23,060 nucleotides of DNA from the IMG/VR virus record IMGVR_UViG_3300037010_003624, positions 1 through 23,060 of that record. One strand, 5' to 3'. Below, one piece after another: positions 1 through 8,707 of the stretch. Every line of letters begins with the position of its first letter. Positions within the stretch are counted from its first letter, which is position 1. Below the pieces are notes generated by a model that was given only the letters and a program-made list of their open reading frames with translations, was not told the origin of the DNA and did not search any database. The position numbers and the translations under genes are program-made. Source of the stretch: a virus.

Positions 1-301
1 GCTCGATATCAATTGACACATAGTCAATAATACTTGGAGCATTATAATCTTTTAGTATGCTAATAATTGTAGTATCAGGAATCATTACATTTAATACATT
101 TGCTCTTATAGCTTTATTTTTTCTGTTTTCTGCCGACTGTTTATCGCCATCAATGCATATCCCACTCCATCCCTTTTCCTCAAGTAGCAGTGAATTGCTG
201 TTAAGTTGAGGCTCTACCCAACCTGCTCCAATGTCTACAAAGAAGCCGCTGTCGCCTATTAGTTTATGAACGAATTCATCTTGAAGAATCTGTGAGTGCA
301 T
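1..301 (-). CDS. FkbM-family methyltransferase, C-terminus cut by window edge
   Basis: This is the N-terminal 100 residues of a probable SAM-dependent methyltransferase of the FkbM / Methyltransf_21 type, which O-methylates sugars or glycan-linked groups. A SAM-binding motif I is visible as FFVDIGAG (residues 20-27), followed by LLLEEKGWSGICIDGD (38-53), whose acidic end is the ribose-binding position, and by YVSIDIE at the cut edge, the family's usual SIDIEG-like strand. The start was chosen at 301 because its ATG overlaps the stop of the upstream glycosyltransferase gene by one base (TAATG), so the two are translationally coupled. It is the last visible gene of the sugar island and probably caps or decorates the glycan built by its neighbours. 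The acceptor is unknown. Confidence 0.78.
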   Translation of the reverse strand, partial: MHSQILQDEFVHKLIGDSGFFVDIGAGWVEPQLNSNSLLLEEKGWSGICIDGDKQSAENRKNKAIRANVLNVMIPDTTIISILKDYNAPSIIDYVSIDIE

Positions 302-1209
302 TATATGTTGTTTATTATTATGTTGAATGTCTCAATTAGCTTTTCAGGTGACCAAGATTTTTTTATATTTTGAACATAATTTGTTGAATTGCTAAACTCA
401 ATCATATCTTTTATGCTCGTCTCTTTTATATCAATATTTTTATCATATACATGCCTAAAGCATCTTGCAGTTGTTACTCCAAACGGCTTACATGATGCAA
501 TTGCATAATCGATTACTGATGAAATATCTTCTCCGCCCTTATACGGAAAAAGATTAATGTCATTTTTTGATAAGAAATTTATTGTTTCATTATCATTAAT
601 AAACTCTGTTGTAACTGTTAGCTTAATGCCTTCTTTAAGAGAAATATTTCTAATATTTTGTACTTGAAGATCTCTACATGAAGCTGTTGAATCTCCGTAA
701 AAGTTACTTGTAATATGTAGATTAATATTTGCTTGCTCAAATTGGTCACTTACTACAGTCAATATATCTTCAAATCCTTTTCTGTCTCCCTGAAAACCAA
801 AACTTCCAACTGTTACAATATCATTAACGGTAGTACTTAGCTCGCTGCATAGAGGCAGTGGTCTCGGAATACCTAAAGGACCATCCGGGTCTTGATCAAT
901 TTTAAAATCAAATTCAACTCCCTGCCATGCAGTGTGTAGTATTGTTCCTATTTTATATTTTTGTTTTAATTCATTGCATAATCCGGGCTCAACCCATCCA
1001 AACGGGCCGCCTGGACCAACTTCAATGTAGTTAAAGAGTATTACATCAATATCACTAATATCAAGAGACCTAAAACCTTCAAGATCAAAAACTTCAGCGT
1101 ATCTAACTTCATGTTCTGTTGAGCGTGTAATTATATTTCCGAGGCGGAGACCGTATTGATATACGCCACATTCTTTAACACTACTATTTACAAATAGCAC
1201 TTTTTTCAT
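301..1209 (-). CDS. GT-B (GT4-like) glycosyltransferase
   Basis: A 302-residue protein that looks like a compact GT-B fold glycosyltransferase of the GT4 type. The N-terminus MKKVLFVNSS is a Rossmann-like first strand. A glycine-rich GPGGPFGW segment lies near residue 67, the second domain begins with a VTVGSFGFQGDRKGFE-type strand and loop near residue 132, and the C-terminal donor-site region has LFPYKGGEDISSVIDYAIA near residue 220, which resembles the E-x7-E nucleotide-sugar motif area of GT4 enzymes (here one acidic residue followed by SSVIDYAIASCKPF). It overlaps the GDP-mannose dehydratase by 4 nt upstream and the FkbM gene by 1 nt downstream. Donor and acceptor cannot be read from sequence. 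Confidence 0.7.
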   Translation of the reverse strand: MKKVLFVNSSVKECGVYQYGLRLGNIITRSTEHEVRYAEVFDLEGFRSLDISDIDVILFNYIEVGPGGPFGWVEPGLCNELKQKYKIGTILHTAWQGVEFDFKIDQDPDGPLGIPRPLPLCSELSTTVNDIVTVGSFGFQGDRKGFEDILTVVSDQFEQANINLHITSNFYGDSTASCRDLQVQNIRNISLKEGIKLTVTTEFINDNETINFLSKNDINLFPYKGGEDISSVIDYAIASCKPFGVTTARCFRHVYDKNIDIKETSIKDMIEFSNSTNYVQNIKKSWSPEKLIETFNIIINNI

Positions 1210-2192
1210 TTATTTACAAGTATTTCGCGTTCAAGAAGTTTGATATCATTTTGAACCATTCTTCTTATCATTTCTTCAAATGATGTTTTTGGTGCCCATC
1301 CTAATTTATTGAGAGCGTTTGATGCATCACCTCTCAGTACATCGACTTCTGCTGGCCTAGAGAATTTTTCATCCTTGATAACATAGTCTTTCCAGTCAGT
1401 AATTCCGATTTGATTAAAAGCAATATCCAGTAGATGTCTAATGCTATTATACACTCCCGTTGCAAGAACATAATCATCTGGCTCTGATTGTTGTAACATT
1501 GACCACATTCCTTCAACATAGTCTGGAGCGTATCCCCAATCTCTAATTGATTCGAGATTACCTAGAGCTAAAGTTTTATTAAGCCCTAAATATATCTTGG
1601 CAATGCCGTGAGTTATTTTTCTTGTGACAAACTGCTTACCTCTTCTTTCACTTTCGTGATTAAAAAGAATTCCGCTACAATTAAACATTCCATAAGACTC
1701 TCTATAATTTCTACATATCCAGTGGCCGTATTGCTTTGCAACTCCATACGGAGATCTTGGATAAAAGGGAGATGTTTCTGTTGAGGGATCTTCAACCATC
1801 CTGCCAAATATCTCAGATGATGATGCCTGATAAAATCTTATATTATCGGAGCCATATTCTTTTATTGCTTCTAACATTCTTAATACTCCAACTCCTGTAG
1901 TATTAGCAATATTTTCCGGAGTGTCCCAACTGTCTTCAACTAGTGATCGTGATGCGAGATTATATACTTCGTCTGGTTTTGAGTCTCTAATACATTTTAC
2001 AAGTGAATCTTTATCAGCAAGATCTCCTTTAAGAAATGTAACTTTACCAACAAGATGAGATGTGTTTAATCTGTCCTCTGTGTCTTTTTTTCTCTCCATT
2101 CCAAAAACTTCGTAATTTTTTTCAAGAAGAAAATCAGCTAAATGGCTTCCATCCATTCCGTTAATGCCTGTAACTAGTGCTCTTTTACTCAT
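1206..2192 (-). CDS. gmd: GDP-mannose 4,6-dehydratase
   Basis: An extended short-chain dehydrogenase of 328 residues that converts GDP-D-mannose to GDP-4-keto-6-deoxy-D-mannose, the precursor of GDP-fucose, GDP-rhamnose and GDP-perosamine. The NADP-binding motif GINGMDG is at residues 9-15. The catalytic residues align with the E. coli enzyme at a constant offset of 7: S125 (Thr132 there), E127 (Glu134), Y149 (Tyr156) and K153 (Lys160), within SSSEIFG and YPRSPYGVAK. The family signatures NHESERRG and FVTRKI follow. Length is slightly below the usual ~345-370 residues. No GDP-fucose synthase or other second-step enzyme is visible in the window. It overlaps its neighbours on both sides. Replacement of Thr by Ser in the triad is conservative and seen in the wider family. 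Confidence 0.95.
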   Translation of the reverse strand: MSKRALVTGINGMDGSHLADFLLEKNYEVFGMERKKDTEDRLNTSHLVGKVTFLKGDLADKDSLVKCIRDSKPDEVYNLASRSLVEDSWDTPENIANTTGVGVLRMLEAIKEYGSDNIRFYQASSSEIFGRMVEDPSTETSPFYPRSPYGVAKQYGHWICRNYRESYGMFNCSGILFNHESERRGKQFVTRKITHGIAKIYLGLNKTLALGNLESIRDWGYAPDYVEGMWSMLQQSEPDDYVLATGVYNSIRHLLDIAFNQIGITDWKDYVIKDEKFSRPAEVDVLRGDASNALNKLGWAPKTSFEEMIRRMVQNDIKLLEREILVNK

Positions 2193-3102
2193 TAGATATA
2201 ATATTGATTATACTTTCAAATGATTGTTGAGCGCCCATACAGTTTACCAGCTCCATACAATTTCTATTATTTACAAGCATAGACGTCTTATTTAGCTCAA
2301 TACCGTACTTAACGCTAGGCTCTCTTGTTAAGAGAATTTTTGTATTAGGGGTATTGAGAGACTCTTCATTCATAAACAAAAAGCATCCGCCAGTATCAAA
2401 GTACACAACGTGATTGCACATATTAGATATTGCATGAAGTTTAATTAAATGCTCAGAGCTTGGTGAGCGTGTTATTCCAAATGCTTCTTGACAGTTAATT
2501 ACGTTTGGGAGAGGTGATGATATTCCGTCAGGAACAATTACGATTCTATCTGGGTAGTGATTAGCAAGAGAGTTAATTACGTTTTCATGATCTGACATAC
2601 TCTCAATTGCTTGAGGCTGACAGCTTCTTGCAAGGTAATTAAAATAAAATATTTTTTTCTTGTTTTTATTTGCAAAAAACCAAGGTAAAACGTCTCGTAA
2701 ATCTACTTTTGGCATTGTAAAAAATAAATCTTTTTTATTAAGAGTAAAATTTAAATTGTTTAGTTCACAGACGCGCTTAAAATCTTCGTAAAGATACCAC
2801 AAATCGCATTCCTGCACTGGAATATCTTTATACTTTTTGTCTTTCCAGAATCCTACAATCCATGTATTGATTAATTCGTAGTCTTCGTGACGTGACTCAA
2901 CAATTTCTTCAACTGGTTTCAATATGTCGTGAGTTATATCTACTGCAAACTTAATATTAATATCTTTAAAAAAGTTGTGTCCTTCGTGACACCAATAATA
3001 AAAATCTACATCTGGATTGCTCGCAACAATATTCTTGATAAAGCTTACAGGTAAAAATACATCACCAATATGATAGTTGTTAAAGAATAGAATTTTTCTC
3101 AT
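2185..3102 (-). CDS. Heptosyltransferase-like (GT9-type) protein
   Basis: A 305-residue protein with an N-terminal strand-loop-helix, NNYHIGDVFLPVSFIKNI (residues 8-25), that resembles the glycine loop of ADP-heptose:LPS heptosyltransferases (GT9, GT-B fold). The C-terminal half has short hydrophobic strands typical of a Rossmann domain, including RIVIVPDG, HVVYFDTGGCFLF and TKILLTREP, where GT9 enzymes bind the donor. Overall identity to GT9 is probably low, so the family call is tentative; a GT-B fold is more secure than the donor. The start ATG overlaps the stop of the GT25-like gene by 4 nt (ATGA), and the 3' end overlaps gmd by 8 nt. Confidence 0.5.
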   Translation of the reverse strand: MRKILFFNNYHIGDVFLPVSFIKNIVASNPDVDFYYWCHEGHNFFKDINIKFAVDITHDILKPVEEIVESRHEDYELINTWIVGFWKDKKYKDIPVQECDLWYLYEDFKRVCELNNLNFTLNKKDLFFTMPKVDLRDVLPWFFANKNKKKIFYFNYLARSCQPQAIESMSDHENVINSLANHYPDRIVIVPDGISSPLPNVINCQEAFGITRSPSSEHLIKLHAISNMCNHVVYFDTGGCFLFMNEESLNTPNTKILLTREPSVKYGIELNKTSMLVNNRNCMELVNCMGAQQSFESIINIISNE

Positions 3103-3800
3103 ATAATGTTAAATGTGCTGTTATATTTTCCGTGTTGTGATCCTTGATATGTTATAGGCGACGTTGCCCAATACACGTTTAGTTCGTTAAGCGCCTGTAA
3201 ATAATTTAGCTCCCAGTCAATTGCAGAGAAGAACGGAAGAGCTGTATCAACTATTTTTTGAAGAGCCTTTCTACTAATGATATATGAATCGCTGCATCGG
3301 CTATAATATTGATAATGTAGATCTACGACTTTATCAGTGGCGTATGGAAGGTGCATATCGCATCCGGATCCAATATAGCAGACATCGTATGTATCAGTAA
3401 GCGCTTCTAATATCTTTTGTATTCCATCATCAAAGTCATCTTTAAACATTGCATCATCTTCAAGAATGAGTATATTATTATAGTTTGTATTAAGCAGTAT
3501 ATGCTCGTATGTTTTAAAGTGTTCAAGAGTGCATGCCCTATAAGCTCTAGATCTTTCGCCCCACTCAAGAGGCATTCCTGTTTCCATGACCTTGCCATGA
3601 ACTGCAATAACTCTGTTTCTTCTTTCTTTATTTTCTTCAGATTGATCGAAGTACTCCTCGTTATATACTTCTACACTATCTCTATTGTAGAGAGATCTAA
3701 ATTCAAAAGGAGTTGCTCTATTCGTGAGATAATTTTCAATGTACTCTCTTCGCTCTTTTTCTTTATAATAATGGATAATATAAATTTTATCAATTTTCAT
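3099..3800 (-). CDS. GT25-family glycosyltransferase (LgtB/LpsA-like)
   Basis: A probable GT25 (Glyco_transf_25) enzyme of 233 residues, related to LPS galactosyltransferases. IYIIHYYKEKERRE near the N-terminus is the typical opening strand, ILILEDDA (110-117) carries the acidic metal/nucleotide-sugar motif E114-D115-D116, DSYIISRKALQKIV is the usual mid-domain helix, and the C-terminal SPITYQGSQHG resembles the family's P-x-x-x-Q ending. The frame stays open upstream to 3923, but the preferred start is the ATG at 3800: the 41 extra residues do not look like a GT25 domain and lie almost entirely inside the upstream gene, whereas from 3800 the overlap with that gene is only 11 nt, as at the other junctions of this cluster. 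Confidence 0.75.
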   Translation of the reverse strand: MKIDKIYIIHYYKEKERREYIENYLTNRATPFEFRSLYNRDSVEVYNEEYFDQSEENKERRNRVIAVHGKVMETGMPLEWGERSRAYRACTLEHFKTYEHILLNTNYNNILILEDDAMFKDDFDDGIQKILEALTDTYDVCYIGSGCDMHLPYATDKVVDLHYQYYSRCSDSYIISRKALQKIVDTALPFFSAIDWELNYLQALNELNVYWATSPITYQGSQHGKYNSTFNII

Positions 3801-4599
3801 ACATTTTACTGTACTCCTTCCACTCCTTACAGAGCCATGGCTGGCCGCCAGCAAAGTGTCTGTTAATAACTTTGTCTTTTGTTGTGTGCACGATATCGTA
3901 GTAGTTTCTCTTTCCGTTGTCACCAGTTTCTTCTAAAAGGTGTGTTGTATTCCACTCAGGTCCAAGCACATCAATATTTTCATGAAGTTCTTTTAATGTA
4001 AAGAGAGTATGCTCTGTTCTATTTGAATGCCATCCGTAATCTGGCATATCAAGAAAAGACACCCAGCTGTGAGGCTTTGCTCCAATAACATGATAAAATG
4101 CATGCTGGTCGCATGCATAGAAAGGAACATTCTGTTTTACATCTTCCTTATACACTAAAAAATCTTTAAGTGCATCATATCTTTCCTGACTGACAATTGC
4201 ATTAATAAGTTTTCTTGTAAACTCATTTACTTTTAATGAAAAAATTCCCATGCAATGAGTGTTGCCAGAATCGATTGCGTATGTAAAGCTCTTTTTAGTT
4301 TCAAATAATTTTTCTGGTTGAACGATAAACACATCGCAATCAAACATATTTACAATATCCCCATCTTTTAGGTGTCCTGCATCAACAACATCTTTAAGAA
4401 CTTTCCATCTAAAAAACATAATATTGTCTCTTTCATGTATGTTATTAAACACTTGAGTAACATTAACCTCTCTTGGTGTTTCGAGATATTCGTATCCATG
4501 AATCTCACAATACTTTTTATTTTGTGGGGTCATATACTCCCTAAAGGCCTGATACTTCCAGTCATTATATAATGGCATTGATAAAAATACTTTCTTCAT
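3790..4599 (-). CDS. GT34-like (GMA12/MNN10-type) galactosyl/mannosyltransferase
   Basis: A 269-residue GT-A fold glycosyltransferase. It opens with KKVFLSMPLY, then NKKYCEIHGYEYLE (28-40), which resembles the N-x2-YA-x2-HGY signature of the GMA12/MNN10 (GT34) group. The DxD motif is clear as MFDCDVFI (85-92, with D87 and D89), and RHFAGGQPW (247-255) is the expected late histidine-glycine segment that contacts metal and donor phosphate. GT34 members are mostly eukaryotic, with related proteins in bacteria and large phages and viruses, so the specific donor is uncertain. It is separated by 9 nt from the exostosin-like gene upstream, the largest gap inside the sugar cluster. Confidence 0.68.
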   Translation of the reverse strand: MKKVFLSMPLYNDWKYQAFREYMTPQNKKYCEIHGYEYLETPREVNVTQVFNNIHERDNIMFFRWKVLKDVVDAGHLKDGDIVNMFDCDVFIVQPEKLFETKKSFTYAIDSGNTHCMGIFSLKVNEFTRKLINAIVSQERYDALKDFLVYKEDVKQNVPFYACDQHAFYHVIGAKPHSWVSFLDMPDYGWHSNRTEHTLFTLKELHENIDVLGPEWNTTHLLEETGDNGKRNYYDIVHTTKDKVINRHFAGGQPWLCKEWKEYSKMYEN

Positions 4600-4608
4600 G
4601 TGTTCTAA

Positions 4609-5412
4609 TTATATATTGTTAATAGAGCTTGCAAGTTCGAGTATTACGTTCTTATAATAATTAAAATCTGACTTTGTTGAATCTTTTGCAATTATTGTAT
4701 CATATTTTTCTTCCAGATATTCAGATGTAACTTCTCTCCAGCTATTGATAAACATTATTGGGCAGTCTTTAAATGACACGAGAGGAATACTTTTTTTGCA
4801 TATTGGAATTGTGTAAACATACATTGATTCCCAAATGCGATGACAATCAACACTGTTGCCTGGAGGAGAAATTACATACTTATATGTGCTCAACTTTCGA
4901 ACATATTCCTCAAAAGTTAGTTTTTGAGTTTCAAAGTCAATAAAGTATTTACTTTGAAGTTCTTGATATGCGGAATATCTTTCAGTTGCGTTTGTACTAA
5001 TAGCAAAATTACAATATACTAGGTTTGTTTTTATATTTCTTTCACTGATAATCCTCGTCATTACTTCTTTATTTCCGTGAGGCCAGATCTCGTTTGCCAT
5101 TCCAATTGGAATTGGAAAGAGCTTATCGTGAAGAATGTGACAGTTCATTCCAAACCATTTTACTAAATATTGATTGTTTAAAATATCTAAATAGTCTTCT
5201 GTAACTGGAGCGTCTGCATCATGAGTGATGAGAATAAACTTGTATGTAATTTTCGGAAGGACGTCTGTCATGAATAATCTCATATTATCTCCGTGAAGAA
5301 ATATTATGTTATCACTCGGATTAAACGTGAGTTTTGTTTCGTGACGAGCAATAAGATTTGTTGCAAGCTCTTGAAATCGGTCTGGAGTAATTATGAAACT
5401 ATTGTCCAGCAT
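4609..5412 (-). CDS. Exostosin-like (GT47-type) glycosyltransferase
   Basis: A 267-residue protein resembling the exostosin / GT47 C-terminal domain. The best signature is STYKYVISPPGNSVDCHRIW (175-194), followed by ESMYVYTIPICKKS (195-208). This matches the exostosin pattern in which a strand ending in PxG is followed by D-x-x-R-x-x-E/W and then a segment equivalent to 'G-C-I-P-V'. Exostosin domains transfer sugar from a nucleotide donor with a GT-B fold. The protein is short compared with eukaryotic members, as expected of a single-domain phage form. The start overlaps the stop of the preceding gene by 14 nt. Acceptor and donor are unknown. Confidence 0.6.
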   Translation of the reverse strand: MLDNSFIITPDRFQELATNLIARHETKLTFNPSDNIIFLHGDNMRLFMTDVLPKITYKFILITHDADAPVTEDYLDILNNQYLVKWFGMNCHILHDKLFPIPIGMANEIWPHGNKEVMTRIISERNIKTNLVYCNFAISTNATERYSAYQELQSKYFIDFETQKLTFEEYVRKLSTYKYVISPPGNSVDCHRIWESMYVYTIPICKKSIPLVSFKDCPIMFINSWREVTSEYLEEKYDTIIAKDSTKSDFNYYKNVILELASSINNI

Positions 5413-6346
5413 TGCGTATTAGTTCCTTTATTTTTTTCTTATTATGAACGTGTAAATTAAAGATCGGATAAGGAATATCGTTAAATCTGATACTCGGAAT
5501 AGGGCTTGAATTAATTGTTAGTGTTCCTTTTACAATTTCGTTGCCAACATAATGTCTTGCTTCATGGTACCCTTCATCATGTCCATTATTTGTTCCGCTG
5601 ATATATTGTCCGTATGAAGTTGGATCAAATACTGCATGAAGCTTATCAAAATTTTCAGAAAAAGGCCCGGATGGAAGACATGGGAGCATTTTAAAATTGT
5701 CTCCTTTAATTCGAATTAGATCGAGAAAAGCCATATCTGTAATCCATGTTCCAAAGTGTCCTACATAAGGAGCAAGCACATCGTCTCCTTTTTTAAGGAG
5801 CTTTAAATGAAGATTAAAAAGATTCTCTCCAGATTTTTCGTCTTTAAGATATATTAAAGATGGCGCGGATGAATTTGGTGCTTCGCTCGTAAATCCAAAT
5901 TCACCGCTACCAAAAAGATTGTTGATCTGAGTAAAGTCGTTTTCATAAATAATATTATCAGCTTCGACATGAATATTGTTTGTACATCCTTTTACCTTTA
6001 CAAACAAGCTTAAAAGAATTACTCGTATAAATGTCGTGTACCAAAACGTATCGTTCTTGTATCTTGCCCATTTTGTGTCAATTATTTTTTGGGCTTCAAT
6101 AAATTCCGGAGTGGTACATACGACTTCTTCGACATCAATGAGCTCAACATTACTCGGAACGATAGTTCTAAGTCTTTCAATTTCTTCTTTTTGTGTAAGT
6201 AGATATGTGTTTGTAAACTTTTTGCTATTAAACTTAAGAGTGTCAAGATAGTAATCAGGAATTTCACTATAACTATAACTACTCTTAAAGCTCTCAGACG
6301 TAGCCTTAAAGTTGTTATTAATGAAGACGTAGATTAAAGTTGACAT
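5399..6346 (-). CDS. Putative GT-A glycosyltransferase
   Basis: A 315-residue protein without a confident family. It has the order expected of a GT-A domain: an N-terminal strand, a long helix with KWARYKNDTFWYTTFIRVIL (93-110 region), and then NNIHVEADNIIY, where E128-D130 may take the place of a DxD motif (E-A-D). The segment 'W-x3-R... hVEADn' is like that of putative phage and bacterial proteins related to sialyl or capsule transferases, where the conserved helix bears an arginine and the acidic motif follows. A C-terminal histidine-rich stretch (FNLHVHNKKK) may complete the active site. It overlaps the downstream gene by 14 nt and the upstream gene by 1 nt (TAATG). Function is inferred mainly from context. 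Confidence 0.45.
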   Translation of the reverse strand: MSTLIYVFINNNFKATSESFKSSYSYSEIPDYYLDTLKFNSKKFTNTYLLTQKEEIERLRTIVPSNVELIDVEEVVCTTPEFIEAQKIIDTKWARYKNDTFWYTTFIRVILLSLFVKVKGCTNNIHVEADNIIYENDFTQINNLFGSGEFGFTSEAPNSSAPSLIYLKDEKSGENLFNLHLKLLKKGDDVLAPYVGHFGTWITDMAFLDLIRIKGDNFKMLPCLPSGPFSENFDKLHAVFDPTSYGQYISGTNNGHDEGYHEARHYVGNEIVKGTLTINSSPIPSIRFNDIPYPIFNLHVHNKKKIKELIRNAGQ

Positions 6347-7137
6347 TATTCGTAAAGTTTTATAAACATTTCATTTAGAGAGAGGCGCTCATTAAATTGA
6401 TGAACAATTGGATAGGGAACACCGTCATTATTAAGAAGTTGATTATTAACGACATTCTTATCATTTAACTCACTATCATCAACGTGAGCCAGGTGTACTA
6501 TATAGTTGTTTCCGTGCGGGAGAATTGTGGGATTCACGGTTTTAGTTGTATAGTATAGGACATTAAGGATTACTTGATCATACGCAAAGTACGGCTGTCT
6601 TGCCATGACAACTTCAAGTTCTTTTGCAACTTGCTTTTGGTAGTCCTGAACAGATGCTTTTGTTCCGAGAGTGATGCCGCAATTAAGAATTTTTTCATTG
6701 ATAACCTTGTCATATGAATCTCTATAACCCATGTTGTACCAGGTTGTATTCGTATCGCACTCACTGTAGAGTTTCTTTTCTTCGCATATTATAAATGTGT
6801 CTGTTTTTATTTCATTGAGAATTGCAAACGGATCTGACTGAAATACAACATCAACGTCTGTAAGAAACACATTTTCGACTGGTTGATCAAAATCCTTTAA
6901 AAATAGATAGTAAACAATTGGCTTAAGATTGTACGGAGTTAGTTTTGTAGTGTCAATTCTATATTTTTGAATAATATCAATTACATTTACTGCTACAATA
7001 TTTTTAAATCCTTCATACTGATCCATCTTATCTGTGAGAATGTATAGAATACCTGAAGCGTATTTTTCATAGCTCTTAAGAAATGGTGATATGTTTGTTT
7101 TTGTATAGTTTATTGCAAGAGCTACTGAGATGTTCAT
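6346..7137 (-). CDS. GT-A glycosyltransferase with DVD motif (GT8/GT77-like)
   Basis: A 263-residue GT-A fold protein. The metal-binding motif is TDVDVVFQSDPF (93-104, D94 and D96), the classic 'DxD-V-x-F-x-x-DP' of GT8/GT77-like nucleotide-diphospho-sugar transferases. Further on, ILNCGITLGTK (about 151-161) is the acceptor-loop region, and PIVHQFNERLS near the C-terminus is the late histidine motif (HQFN). The frame is open 18 codons further upstream, but the start at 7137 is preferred: it begins with the expected strand MNISVALAINY and its ATG overlaps the upstream stop as ATGA. Context places it in the same polysaccharide or glycan pathway as its neighbours. Confidence 0.6.
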   Translation of the reverse strand: MNISVALAINYTKTNISPFLKSYEKYASGILYILTDKMDQYEGFKNIVAVNVIDIIQKYRIDTTKLTPYNLKPIVYYLFLKDFDQPVENVFLTDVDVVFQSDPFAILNEIKTDTFIICEEKKLYSECDTNTTWYNMGYRDSYDKVINEKILNCGITLGTKASVQDYQKQVAKELEVVMARQPYFAYDQVILNVLYYTTKTVNPTILPHGNNYIVHLAHVDDSELNDKNVVNNQLLNNDGVPYPIVHQFNERLSLNEMFIKLYE

Positions 7138-7922
7138 TTTGTAAAGTATTGTTTTTCTAGTTCGGCTTCGTTCGTAAACGGAGTGTACCATAATATATTA
7201 TTGTGAGTAGGTCTTTTAAGCAAGACGTTTTGTACGTAACTAAACCACCTTGTGTTAATATTATCTTCGTCTTCAACAAAATTCTTTTCGTTAAATGCAT
7301 TTCCAGGCTCAGCTTCCATAGATGTGCTTTGATGATCAAGGTGAAATATAACTGCAGGTGGCTTATTTAAGGTTATGCATTCTCCGTATAACTGACACTT
7401 AGAATAAAAATATGTGTCCCAATATGCACATCCGAGAAGCATCGGCTTAAATTTTATTCTGTTTTCTTTCCACCAATATGACCTGATTGCGAATCCATCA
7501 AAACCGTGTACACTTAATGACTGAGGAATGCTTTCTTTGTCATTAATTGAATCTAATTTTGTAAAATGAAGTTTACTTGCCGGAAGACAGTCTACATTAT
7601 TTCTTTCAATTTCTTTAATAAATCTATTTGAGACTGCTACATCATTATTAACAAATATAAAATAGTCGCAATCAATGTCGGATAATTTATCAAATATTTC
7701 ATTAACAAACGGAACCTTTCTATTTGTTACATTTGGAATATCTTGAAGATTATGACAGTTATTAAAGTCATTAATTTCAAATTGTTCATCGAAGAACGTA
7801 AAGCTATATAATTCAATATTGTGTTTTTGTTTAATTACACGCAATGAGTCAACACACATCTGCTCTCTGTTATTAAAAGATGTCTCTTCTTTATATGTGT
7901 TTACTCCGATTACAATTTTCAT
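7134..7922 (-). CDS. GT2-like glycosyltransferase
   Basis: A 262-residue protein with a GT2-like GT-A domain. It starts with MKIVIGVNTYKE, the usual first strand of family 2 enzymes. The nucleotide-sugar motif is FIFVNNDVAV (88-97), where NND replaces the usual DDD/DxD, and HGFDGFAIRSYWW (139-151) fits the GT2 acceptor region (G-x-D-x-F-x-h-R). A CAYWDTYFYSKCQLYG segment follows, where GT2 enzymes often have an ED/D-x-x-Y catalytic site; the catalytic acidic residue may be the D of YWDTYF. It overlaps both neighbours by 4 nt (ATGA at each end). It is less similar to the three GT2-like paralogues upstream than those are to one another. Confidence 0.62.
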   Translation of the reverse strand: MKIVIGVNTYKEETSFNNREQMCVDSLRVIKQKHNIELYSFTFFDEQFEINDFNNCHNLQDIPNVTNRKVPFVNEIFDKLSDIDCDYFIFVNNDVAVSNRFIKEIERNNVDCLPASKLHFTKLDSINDKESIPQSLSVHGFDGFAIRSYWWKENRIKFKPMLLGCAYWDTYFYSKCQLYGECITLNKPPAVIFHLDHQSTSMEAEPGNAFNEKNFVEDEDNINTRWFSYVQNVLLKRPTHNNILWYTPFTNEAELEKQYFTK

Positions 7923-8707
7923 GATGGTTGAGCAATAGATCTTAATTTGTTGAGTGCTTCTATAGCACCAATATCCGGAATCTGATTAACCATTAATCCA
8001 TGTTTTTTAATGAAGAGATTCCACTGCTCTTGAATTCTCTGTTCGCGGGATCCGTCTGGTCTTCCTTCTGCTTGAAGTCTGCTGACTGCAACTGGATTAT
8101 TTTGTATAAACACATCTGCGTTCGCAATGTCTGCAAAGTACCAAAACGGTGCGCAGTAATCTTGTTGAGACTCTCTATATGCCATGTCAATATCAAACGG
8201 ATCACGAAATTGAGTATCGTACATACCAGTCTTTTCAAAGCATGATCTGTGATGATATGTAAACTCGTTACACATATTTTTATAAAGCGAAACATTTATT
8301 CCGTCTGGATACGATACTGTAAATTGTGGTGTTCTTCTTTCCGGGGTTCCGCTTTCCCAGGATGTGCTTGCAAACGAAAAATACTTTAGTCCGCTAATTT
8401 CTGATGCTTTAATATATGCGTTAAATATTCCAGATGTCCTAATAATCATATCATCTTCAATAAGAAACAGGTGAGTACAATTAGTATCTAGGAGATGCTG
8501 GACTGCTTCGTTTCTGCAAACTGCAGGATATTTATTTTCAGTGTGTTGAATCCAACGGGCTCCTTTATAATCTCCTTTATAAGGGTCCCCTCCGTTAACG
8601 ACTACTAATTCCTGTACGAGATGACGAGGTATTGAATGCCACAACTTCTTAAAATAGTCTTCTGAATTATACGTGATTACTCCTACACCTATTTTATCTT
8701 GATTCAT
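7919..8707 (-). CDS. GT2-like glycosyltransferase, paralogue A
   Basis: A 262-residue GT-A protein of the GT2 type. IGVGVITYNSEDYFKKL is the first strand and helix, and the metal/donor motif is FLIEDDMII (81-89, E84-D85-D86). RSCFEKTGMYDTQFRDPFDI, followed by MAYRESQQ, is the acceptor region with the catalytic acidic residues. It is clearly related to the next upstream gene: IGVALITC vs IGVGVITY, FLIEDDIT vs FLIEDDMI, FRWFADIH vs FWYFADIA, and a shared FIxxHG near the C-terminus occur in the same order. The pair therefore arose by duplication, and the two may act on similar acceptors with different donors. It overlaps its paralogue by 14 nt. Confidence 0.65.
   Translation of the reverse strand: MNQDKIGVGVITYNSEDYFKKLWHSIPRHLVQELVVVNGGDPYKGDYKGARWIQHTENKYPAVCRNEAVQHLLDTNCTHLFLIEDDMIIRTSGIFNAYIKASEISGLKYFSFASTSWESGTPERRTPQFTVSYPDGINVSLYKNMCNEFTYHHRSCFEKTGMYDTQFRDPFDIDMAYRESQQDYCAPFWYFADIANADVFIQNNPVAVSRLQAEGRPDGSREQRIQEQWNLFIKKHGLMVNQIPDIGAIEALNKLRSIAQPS

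Noticed and set aside
3417-3866. 149-residue open frame on the plus strand opposite the GT25 and GT34-like genes
   Set aside because: It has low-complexity Phe/Ile-rich composition, no domain, and lies opposite two well-supported glycosyltransferase genes. It is an antisense by-product.
3801-3923. N-terminal extension of the GT25-like protein
   Set aside because: The 41 extra residues lie in another frame of the upstream gene, are Thr/Ser-rich without relation to the domain, and the ATG at 3800 gives the usual GT25 start.
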